A stretch of 64,000 nucleotides of DNA from positions 363,790 through 427,789 of the forward strand of contig NW_005179151.1 of assembly GCF_000350225.1 (NCBI RefSeq), in the 5' to 3' direction. Positions 19,978-29,994 of this stretch are shown here, piece after piece. Positions within the stretch are counted from its first letter, which is position 1. Every line of letters begins with the position of its first letter. Source of the stretch: Chondrus crispus. Taxonomy: Eukaryota; Rhodophyta; Florideophyceae; Gigartinales; Gigartinaceae. The translations under genes were made by a program, and so were the position numbers. The notes under the pieces were generated by a model. The model did no database searches and had not been told where the DNA came from. It saw only the letters and a program-made list of their open reading frames with translations.

Positions 19978-20762
19978 TTGACGAGCTTGCAGGCCTGCTG
20001 TACGACCGCGAAGTTCTACGACAGCCGCTTCGCGCCCAACGCTCTCGTCGACAGCACCCCCGTCCGTTGTTGGATATCGCTAAAGCTCATCCTTTCTACG
20101 ATCTTCCGCTACGTTCCTTTCCTTACGGCTCTGTCCGATATCGCTACTACATATACTGTGCACATCCCTCTCCACCTGTCTCCTGGCCAGGGGGCACTCC
20201 CTTTTATCACACGCTTCAGCTGGCTCTGCTTCCCCGCCAGCAAGGTACGTCGCCCCCCCCGCGCCCCATGCGCGCGTGCCCTGCCCCGTCCCGTCCCGCT
20301 TGTAGTGCCCCTGGCTCACGCGCGCGCTTCGTCCCCTCCCCCCCCCTCCCACCCCACTCCGCGCAGCTGCACAGCGGCGCGCTGCTCGCAGATATGCGCG
20401 CGCGCAGGCCCGACTTCCTCCTACTGGCCGGCGCGCTGCACCTGCGGCGGTCGGCGGCCACGCTCGTGGCGTGGGACGCGGTGCTGCGGCGCGCGCTCGG
20501 CGCGGCGCTCCCGCGACGCATGTGGGTGTTCCTCACCGGGCCGGGCGTGACGGTGGTGCGCGGCGGCGTCGCGGACAACCTCTACTTCAAGGAGGACGTC
20601 GCGGGCGCGCTCGACGCCATCCCGCACGCGGACAGGCCCCTCACCTTCTACGTCCTCGAGCCCGCCGGCTGGCGCAAGCGCGCCGTCAAGAAGGTCGCCC
20701 GACGCAGCGCGTTCCACGCATGCCAGAGTAGACCGCTCGAACCCGTGCGCCTGCACGCGTGA
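19978..20762 (+). CDS. Two-exon GC-rich gene, 5' partial, unknown function
   Basis: Exon 1 (frame open from 19978 to 20244, no ATG seen, so 5' incomplete) ends ...GCC AGC AAG. An intron at 20245-20366 starts GTACGT and ends GCGCAG in a C-rich tract. Exon 2 (20367-20762) continues in phase 0 with LHSGALLADMRARRPDFL and ends RLHA-stop. The joined product is about 220 aa. Exon 2 is Ala/Arg-rich and carries MWVFLTGPGVTVVRGG and HADRPLTFYVLEPAGW. I do not recognise the family. Exon 2 recurs at 29619-29994 with very few changes. The first-exon sequence is not shared except for its last 30 bases, so one of the two copies has lost or replaced its 5' part. Splicing is inferred from GT-AG signals and matching phase only. 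Confidence 0.5.
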
Positions 20763-21501
20763 GGGCGCCGCCGGAGGCGCTGTTGGCAGCGGGCTTCACA
20801 TCTGCATGCACATGCTTTCGTTGCTGCAGCTCGGTACGGCGAGTATTAAAGCGGTGAGCGCCTCGCATTGTACCGTTTAAAGCTTCTGCGGTGCGACCCT
20901 CCCGCGGGGGGGGGGGGACCGCGGAAGTTCGAAAGTTGCACAATGGCCAACGGTGTCGTTTTCTATTCTAATTCGCCCGATTTTATTCGGTTTTAAATAG
21001 GGTGGTTAAGAAATGGGTTCCAGACATATCTAAACACAAGCAGGAAGAACAAGCAATTCTCACCAAGTTCTTTCTGGCCCCAAGTCAGAAGTCAAGTACG
21101 GTGGCGCGGGTATCATTTTCTTTCTTGTCAGGGAAGTCAAGAATAAAATAGGTCGAATACTGTCCTCGTCCTCATATGAGGACAAATGTCCTCACATGAG
21201 GACAGTGGTCCGATAGACACTAGCCTAACAAGGCGACCCTCCCCCCTGGAATACAGAAGACGGGTTCGTGGAGACGGAAGGAAGCCGGATCAAACGCATC
21301 CAAAATCTTGACGCAGCTGCCAAACAAAGCGAACGCCATTTATCCATGCCCAAACGATGCTGGTCAGCTACAATCGTATTTTAGCAAATCTCGTGGAAAA
21401 CCGATACAAAACTCGATGCACGTCCAAGAAAACATTTTCAAACCAAATGTGTGTGCCGAGGTCGGGGCATTGCATCAAGAAATTGAAACAGAAAAATATA
21501 C
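20763..21501. repeat. Unit A, region beyond the membrane-protein gene
   Basis: Shared with unit D (about 29995-30712) and in part with F (about 38640-39160). It includes a plus-strand open segment (about 21020-21150) encoding SKHKQEEQAILTKFF-like sequence, two ATGAGGAC palindromes (21171-21205) and the conserved gcgaccctcccccctggaatacagaag motif (about 21233-21260). No complete gene is seen. Confidence 0.55.
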
Positions 21502-21981
21502 CTACACATTCAGCTCACAGACATGACGTCTGAACGTCTCGTTGCCTAGACTGTGCTCGACGGAAGTGACTCGGCGTTTGACGGAAGAAATGGTCTCTTC
21601 TAAAGTGAAGGACACACCTGTACTTGCATCCTCCGCCTCTGTCAAATGCGCCATATGCAGCGGAAGGTCATGGTTGTCTGGCGAGGTCGAGGAGCGAAGG
21701 AGGTCTGTGGGACAATTGCAACAACAATCAATGACCCATCGGACGAGGTAGATGACGTTGACAATTACGAACATACACAAGGCGAGAAAGGAATAGTTCG
21801 ATTGCCACGGTAGCTCGTGATTGGGGTCAGCAGTCGGCAGGGCTGGAAGGTTAGGCGGTGCGGGTGAGGGCAGCGGCATGGCTTTGGACGAGTGTGCGGT
21901 GAGCAAGAGTGTGAGGGTTGAGGCGAGGAGAAAGCAGGTGCGGGCGAGGGGACGGGACGTGGGGTTCGTGCAGTCGAACAT
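21502..21981 (-). CDS. Small single-pass membrane protein, unit A
   Basis: 159 aa from the ATG at 21981 (MFDCTNPTSRP), the start shared by all copies. Residues 12-35 form a hydrophobic signal-peptide-like stretch ending HSSKAM. A Pro-rich segment follows (PLPSPAPPNLPALPTADPN), then a transmembrane segment (YSFLALCMFVIVNVIYLVRW) and a Cys cluster DCCCNC just behind it, which is a possible palmitoylation site. The rest is a hydrophilic tail ending FRRHVCELNV. The predicted topology is a cleaved signal, a short luminal part, one membrane span and a cytosolic tail of about 80 aa. I do not recognise the family. It is one of seven copies here and one of six intact ones. Confidence 0.7.
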   Translation of the reverse strand: MFDCTNPTSRPLARTCFLLASTLTLLLTAHSSKAMPLPSPAPPNLPALPTADPNHELPWQSNYSFLALCMFVIVNVIYLVRWVIDCCCNCPTDLLRSSTSPDNHDLPLHMAHLTEAEDASTGVSFTLEETISSVKRRVTSVEHSLGNETFRRHVCELNV

Positions 21982-22110
21982 GGCAAACAAAGGCGATGTT
22001 CAGTCAGTGGATCGTGCTGGTTATCGGTTGAGGTTGGACCAGATGTATCGAGGACGATGAAGATGACCGACTGAAGACTGAAAAGAAGGAAGGAACTACA
22101 TTGCTCCGGG

Positions 22111-22121
22111 TGATTTAAATA
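22111..22121 (-). promoter_or_regulatory. TATA-like promoter element of unit A gene
   Basis: On the minus strand this reads TATTTAAATCA, followed by CCCGGAGCAATGTAGTTCC and a C/T-rich leader. The ATG lies about 130 bases downstream. The module is kept at the same spacing in units B, D, E and F. Confidence 0.6.
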
Positions 22122-22360
22122 TGACGAGTGGGACGAGTGATTTTGGGTGGGGCGGGTGATTCGGGTGGGAGTGGGGAAGGGCGGCGGTGTCATGTTTCGG
22201 GGAGGTAAGGAAAGCGGCATGTATCCAAGGGTAGCGAGCGCACCGCACGGACAGTAAAGTGAGCCGGCACTGCCGTCAGGCGGCAATGAGCGCACGTGGC
22301 GGAAATGCGCGCAGGTGGCCAATACAATGCGTCCAGGTGGCCGCAATGCGCCCAGTTGAC

Positions 22361-22545
22361 TGTGGTGATTCCTTCATATGACTCCCAGTCATTCCTCTCT
22401 CACGTCGTTGGCCAACGGCACGGGTGCCGTTTGGTAAGGACGTGAAGGACGACGCCTCTCTCACGTCGTTGGCCAACGGCACGGGTGCCGTTTGGTAAGG
22501 ACGTGAGAGAGGAATGACTGGGAGTCATATGAAGGAATCACCACA
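22361..22545. mobile_element. 185-bp inverted-repeat element with 5-bp target duplication
   Basis: The terminal inverted repeats are about 44 bp, starting TGTGGTGATTCCTTCATATG and ending with its reverse complement. The element is flanked by ttgac (22356-22360 and 22546-22550). The corresponding unit D sequence (about 31568-31590) has the uninterrupted site cagttgaccaagg. The inside is two direct copies of a segment containing gttggccaacgg. It has no coding capacity. A diverged relative lies at about 56355-56402. Confidence 0.88.
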
Positions 22546-22763
22546 TTGACCAAGGCGTCCAGGTGGCAGCAATGCGCCCAGTTGACCAAGGCGCCCAGTT
22601 GGCTGCAATGCCCGCCGGTGGGCCCTTTTGACGCGATGCCCGCCGGTGGGCCCGGCCCTTCTGCGCCAGAACGGCCCAGAACGGCCGTGTGGTAACCACA
22701 TGGACCTTGTACCCAAGGTCCAATTTGCGCTATTATTGTGCTCTTTGAAAAGAGCACACACAA

Positions 22764-22829
22764 AAAATCATCCACAAAATAACACCCTCCGCCGTGGATG
22801 GCGGAGGGTGTTATTTTGTGGATGATTTT
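22764..22829. repeat. Perfect 30-bp hairpin, copy 1
   Basis: Arms at 22764-22793 and 22800-22829 are exact reverse complements around the 6-base loop gtggat. Just before it lies another hairpin (about 22738-22759, tgtgctctttgaaaagagcaca). The same structure occurs at 36341-36406. Confidence 0.85.
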
Positions 22830-22856
22830 GCTAGTCAAGTGTCTAGAGCTAGGCGC

Positions 22857-23566
22857 GCACACCATCGTCGTCATCCAGCCGTCCTACCCGCGCCGTCGTC
22901 TTCGGCGCCGCCGCCGCGCACCCCCGCCGCCACGCGCGCCGCCGCAAACACGCGCGCCGTCGTATACTGTACATCATCCCCTGCACACCCGCCCCGCCGC
23001 GTGCACCCCGCCCCCGCCGCCGACGTGACGAGACCTCCGCCCCCCAGCTCCTGCTTTCGCTATCCCTGCGCTTGCTTAGGCCCGTGCTGCGCCCCTTTCT
23101 CCCCCGTCTCTTCCCTCCCGTATGATCCCGGGCAACCTCTCCTGCCCTACTTCTGACTTCCCCTCCCCCTACACCCCCTCCTGCCTCATCTGACCGCCCT
23201 ACGCTCCGCCCTCTCCTTATGCTGCGCGTCCCCTCTTCCCCGCCTGCCCGCCTCTTCTTGACCAAGCCGCCCCCTCGGCCGACCCCAATGCCCTGCTCAA
23301 ACGCCCCCCTCTCCATCTCCGCCATCTCTGCCACCCTCGCCTCGGCCCGCCGTCTCCGTACTCCCTCCTTCCCGTCCATCGCGGTCCGGCTCCCGCACCC
23401 CCCTCACCACCGTGAGTCAACCTTCCCTCTCGGCCGCTGCGACGCCCTCGTCCCAGCAGTCCACACTCGCTCCCAGCCCGCCTTCCTCCTCCTCTCCCTC
23501 CCCTATCTCTCCCCTCCGTTTGCTACCTCCTTCTTTGCCCGTTCCGCGCCGCCCAGATCAACATGG
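22857..23566. repeat. Pyrimidine-rich GC-rich block, copy 1
   Basis: About 710 bp with strong C/T bias on the plus strand, repeated almost unchanged at about 36430-37143 and partly at about 56023-56335. Frames are open in several phases because of composition, so I do not call a protein. It contains a GTGAGT donor-like site (23412) and a gcccag acceptor-like site (about 23548) ahead of atggcaaaattctac. Confidence 0.5.
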
Positions 23567-23902
23567 CAAAATTCTACACAATACTCGTTGCTACACACGT
23601 ATTGCCACGGGACAGAGATAATTCAGGGTTTACGTCTGGAAGAATTCTGCAATTTTCTTGTGAGATATCGTGGAAGCGGAGGGAAGCCGGATCAAACGTA
23701 TCCAAAATCTCGACGCAGCTGCCAACCAAAGCGAACGCCACTTATCCATGCCCAAACGATACTGGTCAGCTAACAACGTATTTAGCAAGTCTCGTGGAGA
23801 ACCAACACATAACTCTACGCACGTCCCAAAAAACATTTACAAGGGATGATGGGTGTACTGGGGTCGGGGCATAGCATCAACAAAAAGAAACAAAAAATAG
23901 AC

Positions 23903-24382
23903 CTACTCATTGAGCTCACGGACATGACGTCTGAACGTCTCGTTGCCTAGACTGTGCTCGACGGAAGTGACTCGGCGGTTGATGGAAGAAAGGGTCTCTT
24001 CGACAATGGAGTGCGCACCTCTACTGGCATCCTCCGCCCTTGTCGAATGCGCCAAAGCCAGCGGAAGGACGTGGTTGTCTGGCGAGGTTGAGGAGTGAAG
24101 GAGGTCCGTGGGACAATTGCAACACCAATCAATGACCCATCGGACGAGGTAGACGACGTTGACAATTACGACCATACACAAGGCGAGAAAGGAATAGTTG
24201 GATTCCCACGGTAGGTCGTGATTGGGGTCGGCAGTCGGCAGGGCTGGAAGGCTAGGCGGTGCGGGTGAGGGCAGCGGCATGGCTTCGGACGAGTGTGCGG
24301 TGAGCGAGAGTGTGAGAGTTGAGACGAGGAGAAAGCAGGTGCGGGCGAGGGGACGGGACGTGGGGTAAGTGCAGTCGAGCAT
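23903..24382 (-). CDS. Small single-pass membrane protein, unit B
   Basis: 159 aa from the ATG at 24382 (MLDCTYPTSRPLARTC). It has the same architecture as unit A: signal-like hydrophobic stretch, Pro-rich segment, a transmembrane span (YSFLALCMVVIVNVVYLVRW) and a charged tail. The Cys cluster is DWCCNC. The tail differs from unit A at many positions (for example RGAHSIVEETLSSINRR) but the reading frame is kept. The gene ends RRHVRELNE-stop. Confidence 0.7.
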   Translation of the reverse strand: MLDCTYPTSRPLARTCFLLVSTLTLSLTAHSSEAMPLPSPAPPSLPALPTADPNHDLPWESNYSFLALCMVVIVNVVYLVRWVIDWCCNCPTDLLHSSTSPDNHVLPLALAHSTRAEDASRGAHSIVEETLSSINRRVTSVEHSLGNETFRRHVRELNE

Positions 24383-24512
24383 GGCAAAGAAGGGTGGTGT
24401 TCAGTGGATGGATCGTGCTGGTTGTCGGTTAAGGTTGGACGAAGCGTGTCGATGACGGTGAGGATGACAGAGTGGAGACGGAGAAGAAGGAGGCAACTAC
24501 ATTGCTCTGGGG

Positions 24513-24522
24513 GATTTAAATA
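24513..24522 (-). promoter_or_regulatory. TATA-like promoter element of unit B gene
   Basis: The minus strand reads TATTTAAATC, about 130 bases upstream of the ATG, followed by CCCCAGAGCAATGTAGTTGCC. Confidence 0.6.
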
Positions 24523-25062
24523 GGACGGGTGGGACGGGTGGTTCGGGTGGTTCGGGTGGGGGTGTTTGGTGCGGATGGGGCGGGAGAAAACTGGGGAGGG
24601 GAATCAATCCCCTCAGGGGATTTAGGGTCAATGGGGGGGGTAGTTCAATACGCGGACGCGCGGGTAGGACGCGTGTGGGTTGTCTCCCAGCTGCAAGGGA
24701 TGAGACAAGGCGGCTCGAGGGTATGACAATCACCCGAGGCTTGCCGAAGTGCTGTAGTGCAGACAGAGCCGTGTGTCTGCTCGGGCGTGCAGACATCGTC
24801 CCATGTCAGATACGGTCGTGTTGTCCAATTGTATCTGCTTTTAGTGCGGCCAGAACGTTTTCTGACATACACCTATGTCCTCAACGAATGTACCCGGGAG
24901 ACAAAACGGTGGAGCGGGCGCTATTTTAACGAATGGCGGTGGCTCGTGTTATGCCAGCAATGCGACCTGCTGAAGTATTGGCTCGTGCGAGCCAATTCAG
25001 AGAATGGATAACTGCGTATCATACCATTCCCATCGGCAGGCTGCGACTCCACATTCATTCAT
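24523..25062. other. Spacer between units B and C
   Basis: G-rich then mixed sequence. Short frames only and no motif. The stretch ggctcgtgcgagccaa (about 24981) is a small palindrome that also occurs near 40340. Confidence 0.4.
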
Positions 25063-27822
25063 CGGCAGATACCCGACTCCTCTACGACTCCTTTAAACAA
25101 CCAATCCCCCCATCCCTTTCCCAACGGCTACGTCCTATCCCCCTCCCACATCCCGCTCCTTGACACTCTCCTGCCCTCTCGCCCTTCATTTTTTCTCACT
25201 TGAATTCCCCCACTGCCCGTCCGCAAACCCGTCACCTGGTGACGGTCTTTGCGTCCACAACCCGCCTCGCTCACCCTTGTTCACGAAAACCACACACATG
25301 CCTCTCAGAAAAGCAAAGCGTACATTGCTGCAAGCGTATGACGCTGAAGAGAGAACAAAACTTGGACAATAATCAATCAATTGTAACGGATTTCTTCAAG
25401 TAAAACCGCGTTGTAAAACAGTGAAAAGTGATTTGCGAGATCCTCCCTTGAGTAGTGCAATACGCTAATAGTGCAGTATTCCACCGCGTGGCCCTCCTTC
25501 TGTTTACACCCCCTCTTCCGCCTGCTCCCTGTGATTCCCCGCAGCGACGGCACAACGAAGACACTGACCCGTCTGTGCTACCTGACGGGCTTCGCTTTAC
25601 ACTGGACGTATTCCAATCCAACCCAAATAAAATGCAGTGCCAGTCGAACACCTCCCTCTCCGTTTCACTTGCCCGCGTGCTGTGTTCACTGCGCACCACA
25701 ATGCCGTGATGACGCGGGGGTGTGGGAGCAGCGACTGCAGGCTCACAATCAAGGTGTGGAGAGGAGTGGTGTAGTGCGGAGTGAGGATAGGCTGTACCGT
25801 TCTCGTTCTATTCGCTGTACTGGACTACTACTCACACCTTTTCATAAGCGCTTCCTCTTTAGATTGGCTTCCTCACAAAGACACCAATCATGGATTGGAA
25901 ACGCCCCATGCCGCCGCCTTCTCGCAAGAGATTTGATGCCCATGTCACGGCCGAGAGACACTCGTGTGACGGCCAGGCTGCTGCGGCGCTCAGCCATGTA
26001 CAGTAATGTGTTACAGTATGTGCGTGAAGATGCAAGATATGTGCGGTATGCTAGCTTCTGCTGTACATACGTTAAACTGCCAAACTCCGGCACACGTGCA
26101 TCCGCTGCGCGTTTCGCTGACGTCTGTCCAAGGTTTGGACTGCAATGTGGTCTACTAGAGGGGTTTATGACGCCAGTTGGGACCGGTTATCCCGACGAAC
26201 GTGGACTCAAGCGTGACCACAGGTCCGTACTCATGGTCTATGGCGGTCTGACAGGGGTGCTTTGTTATAATGTACGCCATACAATATATAAATATATAAA
26301 TGGTACTCTCGGAAATTTCTTGTAGAGAAGTCAGACTCTCAACCACTCAAGCAACGGAGCAGCGAACATTCTTGGTACTGTAACATTACATGTTGGTTCC
26401 CGCATGCCGACAGCAGCGCCCAGAGACTGTAAGACACTCGAGTTTCTCATCCTGACACTGTTGTCACTTGTGTCTAGAAGCCCAGGTCGACTCGCTCTCT
26501 AGAACCAATCTTAAATTTGGCGTGTACGGTGGCAAGATATCGGCATTTACCGTGAAATGAACACAACAATTACCGAAAGGCAATTCAGGAGTTTGTTGTA
26601 CGGTTGACATAACGCGATGCGTGTCGCACTCATATCTACAGTCTACACAGATTTTAGAGCAGTGCAGGTACCAGTCACTGCAGTGCAGATCTCGTCGTGC
26701 AGACCACGTATCGCATTGCTGTGCCCGAAGCAGAAACACTTTTCGACAGAGATGCAAACACATTGTAGTTACGTACCCTTCGAGTGCATACCCGCCTGCT
26801 GTATCTTTCAGGCTGAGTCTCTAGTGCGATGTCCTATGCCCTCCCTTAGGCCTCGACAGTTCATCGAAGGTCATATTGTGCAATATGCCGGTAGTCGCCA
26901 GTGCGGGCACAAGGATGGCCAGCCCAAACGCCTACATGTCAGCCAAGATATCATGACGTTTTCGACTACAAAATGACCGACAGAGAAGCGACAGGTGACG
27001 GTGAGTAGGAGATATCAGGAGCTCTCCAACGTGTTGCCCGGTAAGATCTATAAAGAATTGTTCCTTACGTAGTGTCAATAATACAAACCCTAACAAATCT
27101 AAATCATATATCCAGTGCAATATGGCAACTAGCCCTACACTCGGCTGTATTCTCTTGAAGGGGACGGGGTTGGAGCATTGTACCATTTCGCGCTTTTCGT
27201 TCAACGAAAGGAGCGTGAGGCATTAATTTCAAGGCATGTGCCGGACGCATTCACGCCTGCACATTTCTGATTGTTTCGTCGCTGCAGATATGGAAACGGG
27301 GTCCTTCAATTTTCGCAATCTGAGGAAGTTTCGCAATCCGAAGAGTCTTGGCAAGCTCTTCGGCCTGCGGAGCCTTTCATTGGACTAGGGTTTGCTCCTC
27401 CATCTGCCACTGGGGTACTGCCACGCATCACACGTGTACACTTGTCTAACTCAATGTGACCATCGCATGCTACCTTACCGCGTCTGGATTTTCTCAAAGT
27501 AGCCTTATAAGGCGACCCTCCCCCCTGGAATACAGAAGACGAGTTCGTGGAAGCGGAAGGAAGCCGGATCAAACGTATCCAAAATCTTGATGCAGCTGCC
27601 AACCAAACCGAACGCCATTTATCCATGCCCAAACAATACTCGTCAGTAACAACGTATTTAGCAAATCTCGTGGAAACCCGACACATAACTCTATGCACGT
27701 CCAAGAAAACATTTACAAAAGAGATGGGTGTGCTGGGGTCGGGGCATACCATCAACAAATTGAAACAAAAAAATAGACCTGCCCATTGAGCTCACGGACA
27801 TGGCGTCTGAACGTCTCGTTCC
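25063..27822. repeat. Unit C upstream region, uninterrupted copy
   Basis: Nearly identical to 42695-43166 plus 49818-52444, but without the Harbinger element and the 314-bp MITE found there. It therefore shows the empty site of both (TGA at 25532-25534; tttggactgc near 26134). The frame at 25471-26325 is broken by a small deletion in the other copy (near 50283), so I do not consider it coding. Two minus-strand frames (26464-26763 and 26932-27204) are kept in both copies but carry no recognisable motif. Confidence 0.6.
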
Positions 27823-28389
27823 CTAGACCCCGTGCTCGACGGAAGTGACTCGGCGGTTGACGGAAGAAACGGTCTCTTCGACAGTGGAGGACACACTTCT
27901 ACTGGCCTCCGCCCTTGTCGAATGCGCCATAGCCGGCGGAAGGACGTGGTTGTCTGGCGAAGTTGAAGAGCGGAGGAGGTCGTGGTTGTCGTGGTTATCT
28001 GGCGAGGTTGAGGAGCGAAGGAGGTCTCTACTGGCATCCTCCGCCCTTGTCAAATGCGCCATATGCAGCGGAAGGACATGGTTGTCTGGCGAGGTCGCGG
28101 AGCGGAGGAGGTCTGTAGGACAATTGCGACACCAATCAATGACGCATCGGACGAGGTAGATGACGTTGACAATTACGAACATACACAAGGCGAGAAAGGA
28201 ATAGTTCGATTGCCACGGTAGCTCGTGATTGGGGTCGGCCGTCGGCAGGGCTAGAAGGTTAGGCGGTACGGGTGAGGGTAACGGCATGGCTTCGGACGAG
28301 TGTGCGGTGAGCGAGAGTGTGAGGGTCAAGACGAAGAGAAAGCAGGTGCGGGCGAGGGGACGGGACGTGGGGTTAGTGTAGTCGAGCAT
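27823..28389 (-). CDS. Small single-pass membrane protein, unit C, expanded tail
   Basis: 188 aa from the ATG at 28389 (MLDYTNPTSRP). The signal-like N-terminus, Pro-rich segment and membrane span (YSFLALCMFVIVNVIYLVRC) match the other units. The tail is longer because the motif LRSxTSPDNHxx is present three times instead of once, separated by copies of MAHxTRAEDAS. The end differs (VTSVEHGV) because bases near 27820 are changed, and the common RRHVxELN end is lost. Confidence 0.68.
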   Translation of the reverse strand: MLDYTNPTSRPLARTCFLFVLTLTLSLTAHSSEAMPLPSPVPPNLLALPTADPNHELPWQSNYSFLALCMFVIVNVIYLVRCVIDWCRNCPTDLLRSATSPDNHVLPLHMAHLTRAEDASRDLLRSSTSPDNHDNHDLLRSSTSPDNHVLPPAMAHSTRAEASRSVSSTVEETVSSVNRRVTSVEHGV

Positions 28390-28505
28390 GGCGAAGAAGG
28401 GTGGTGTTCAGTGGATGGATCGTGCTGGTTGTCGGTTAAAGGTTGGGCGAAGCGTGTCGAGGATAGTGAAGATGACAGAGTGGAGACGGAGAAGAAGGAG
28501 GCAGT

Positions 28506-28515
28506 GATTTAAATA
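28506..28515 (-). promoter_or_regulatory. TATA-like element of unit C gene
   Basis: The minus strand reads TATTTAAATC, but the CCGGAGCAATGTAGT leader found in other units is missing here and the module joins the leader directly. Promoter strength is therefore doubtful. Confidence 0.45.
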
Positions 28516-28654
28516 TGCCGGGAGGGGGATGCACGAGGCACTCGCGCATGACGATGGTGCGCGAGTGTGACGTTCTGGACGTAAGGCACCACCACGGGCG
28601 GGGGAGCGCCCCCGCCACGCACCACCACGGGCAGGGGGGCGCGCTCCCCGCCGT

Positions 28655-28703
28655 GGGCGTTCCGTCAGTTACCCTCGTGACGAGGGTAACTGACGGAACG
28701 GCC
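28655..28703. repeat. Inverted repeat around gttaccctcgt
   Basis: The sequence gttccgtcagttaccctcgt is followed directly by its reverse complement acgagggtaactgacggaac (arms about 20 bp). It lies at the start of the 130-bp tandem array. Confidence 0.7.
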
Positions 28704-29161
28704 GTCACGGAAAGAGTTCGTCAGACAAAAAGTTCGCGGTGCAAGCACCCGAGCACCCGGACATTTGGCATGATCTAGCGGACGGACCGGAAGTCACGGA
28801 AAAAGTTCGTCACATCTAGCGGACGGACCGGAAGTCACGGAAAGAGTTCGTCAGACAAAAAGTTCGCGGTGCAAGCACCCGAGCACCCGGACATTTGGCA
28901 TGATCTAGCGGACGGACCGGAAGTCACGGAAAAAGTTCGTCACATCTAGCGGACGGACCGGAAGTCACGGAAAGAGTTCGTCACACAAAGAGTTCGCGGT
29001 GCAAGCACCCGAGCACCCGGACATTTGGCATGATCTAGCGGACGGACCGGAAGTCACGGAAAAAGTTCGTCACATCTAGCGGACGGACCGGAAGTCACGG
29101 AAAGAGTTCGTCACACAAAGAGTTCGCGGTGCCAGCACCCGAGCACCCGGACATTTGGCAT
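28694..29161. repeat. 130-bp tandem repeat, about 3.5 copies
   Basis: The word tgatctagcg recurs at 28771, 28901 and 29031, giving a 130-bp period. The unit contains two near copies of ggacggaccggaagtcacgg and the segment ttcgcggtgcaagcacccga. A single copy occurs at about 19837-19922. The array sits at the junction between the two large duplicated blocks. Confidence 0.85.
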
Positions 29162-29423
29162 GAATGGATTGGTTGAACGGGAGTAAAAGCATTTCCAATA
29201 AGGGAGATTTTGCGTTTAGTGGGGCGATCGTGGTCTTTTTTGTGGCAAAAAGGGGGTGAAATGTGTCATCAGGAATAGAGACCACTGTGCTTACACAGTG
29301 GCTTTGTAATGCTATGTGACAGACTTGACTAAAAGGTCCAGCCGTCGTCTCGTTGAGTCGTCGACGGCTAGGCGTCTTACTCTCACAGATCATAAAATGG
29401 CTTTTCTTGTAGTGTTGAATAAA
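29162..29423. other. Unit D specific segment
   Basis: AT-richer sequence that replaces the first exon region of the GC-rich gene of unit A. No gene is seen. Confidence 0.4.
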
Positions 29424-29994
29424 GCTGGCTCTGGCTCTGCTTCCCCGCCAGCAAGGTAAAGTTACGTCGCCCCCCCCGCGCCCCATGCGCGCGCGCCCTG
29501 CCCCGTCCCGGCCCGCTTNNNNNNNNNNNNNNNNNNNNNNNNNNNNNNNNNNNNNNNNNNNNNNNNNNNNNNNNNNNNNNNNNNNNNNNNNNNNNNNNNN
29601 NNNNNNNNNNNNNNNNNNCGCAGACATGCGCGCGCGCAGGCCCGACTTCCTCCTGCTGGCCGGCGCGCTGCACCTGCGGCGGTCGGCGGCCACGCTCGTG
29701 GCGTGGGACGCGGTGCTGCGGCGCGCGCTCGGCGCGGCGCTCCCGCGACGCATGTGGGTGTTCCTCACCGGGCCGGGCGTGACGGTGGTGCGCGGCGGCG
29801 TCGCGGACAACCTCTACTTCAAGGAGGACGTCGCGGGCGCGCTCGACGCCATCCCGCACGCGGACAGGCCCCTCACCTTCCACGTCCTCGAGCCCGCCGG
29901 CTGGCGCAAGCGCGCCGTCAAGAAGGTCGCCCGACGCAGCGCGTTCCACGCATGCCAGAGTAGACCGCTCGAACCCGTGCGCCTGCACGCGTGA
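29424..29994 (+). pseudogene. Second copy of the GC-rich gene, exon 2 plus exon-1 end
   Basis: Only the last 30 or so bases of exon 1 are shared with the first copy, ending at the donor 29455|29456 (GTAAAG). The gap hides the acceptor. Exon 2 from 29619 to the stop at 29992-29994 differs from the first copy by very few residues (for example LTFHVLEP against LTFYVLEP). Because the upstream exon is gone I treat it as a fragment. The function is unknown. Confidence 0.5.
29519..29618. other. Assembly gap, 100 N
   Basis: A run of exactly 100 undetermined bases inside the intron and exon-2 start of the second copy of the GC-rich gene. Confidence 0.99.

Noticed and set aside
22849..23379. 176-codon minus-strand frame rich in Arg and Gly, repeated at 36426-36956
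   Set aside because: It follows from extreme purine composition on that strand. Several frames are open at once.
23630..23836. Minus-strand frame with MDKWRSLWLAAASRFWIRLI, recurring in units B, C, E, F and G
   Set aside because: It sits downstream of the membrane-protein stop, has different ends in each copy and is often frameshifted. I could not decide that it is a real exon.
25471..26325. 284-codon plus-strand frame
   Set aside because: It is broken by a small deletion in the near-identical second copy (49766-50500) and has no motif.
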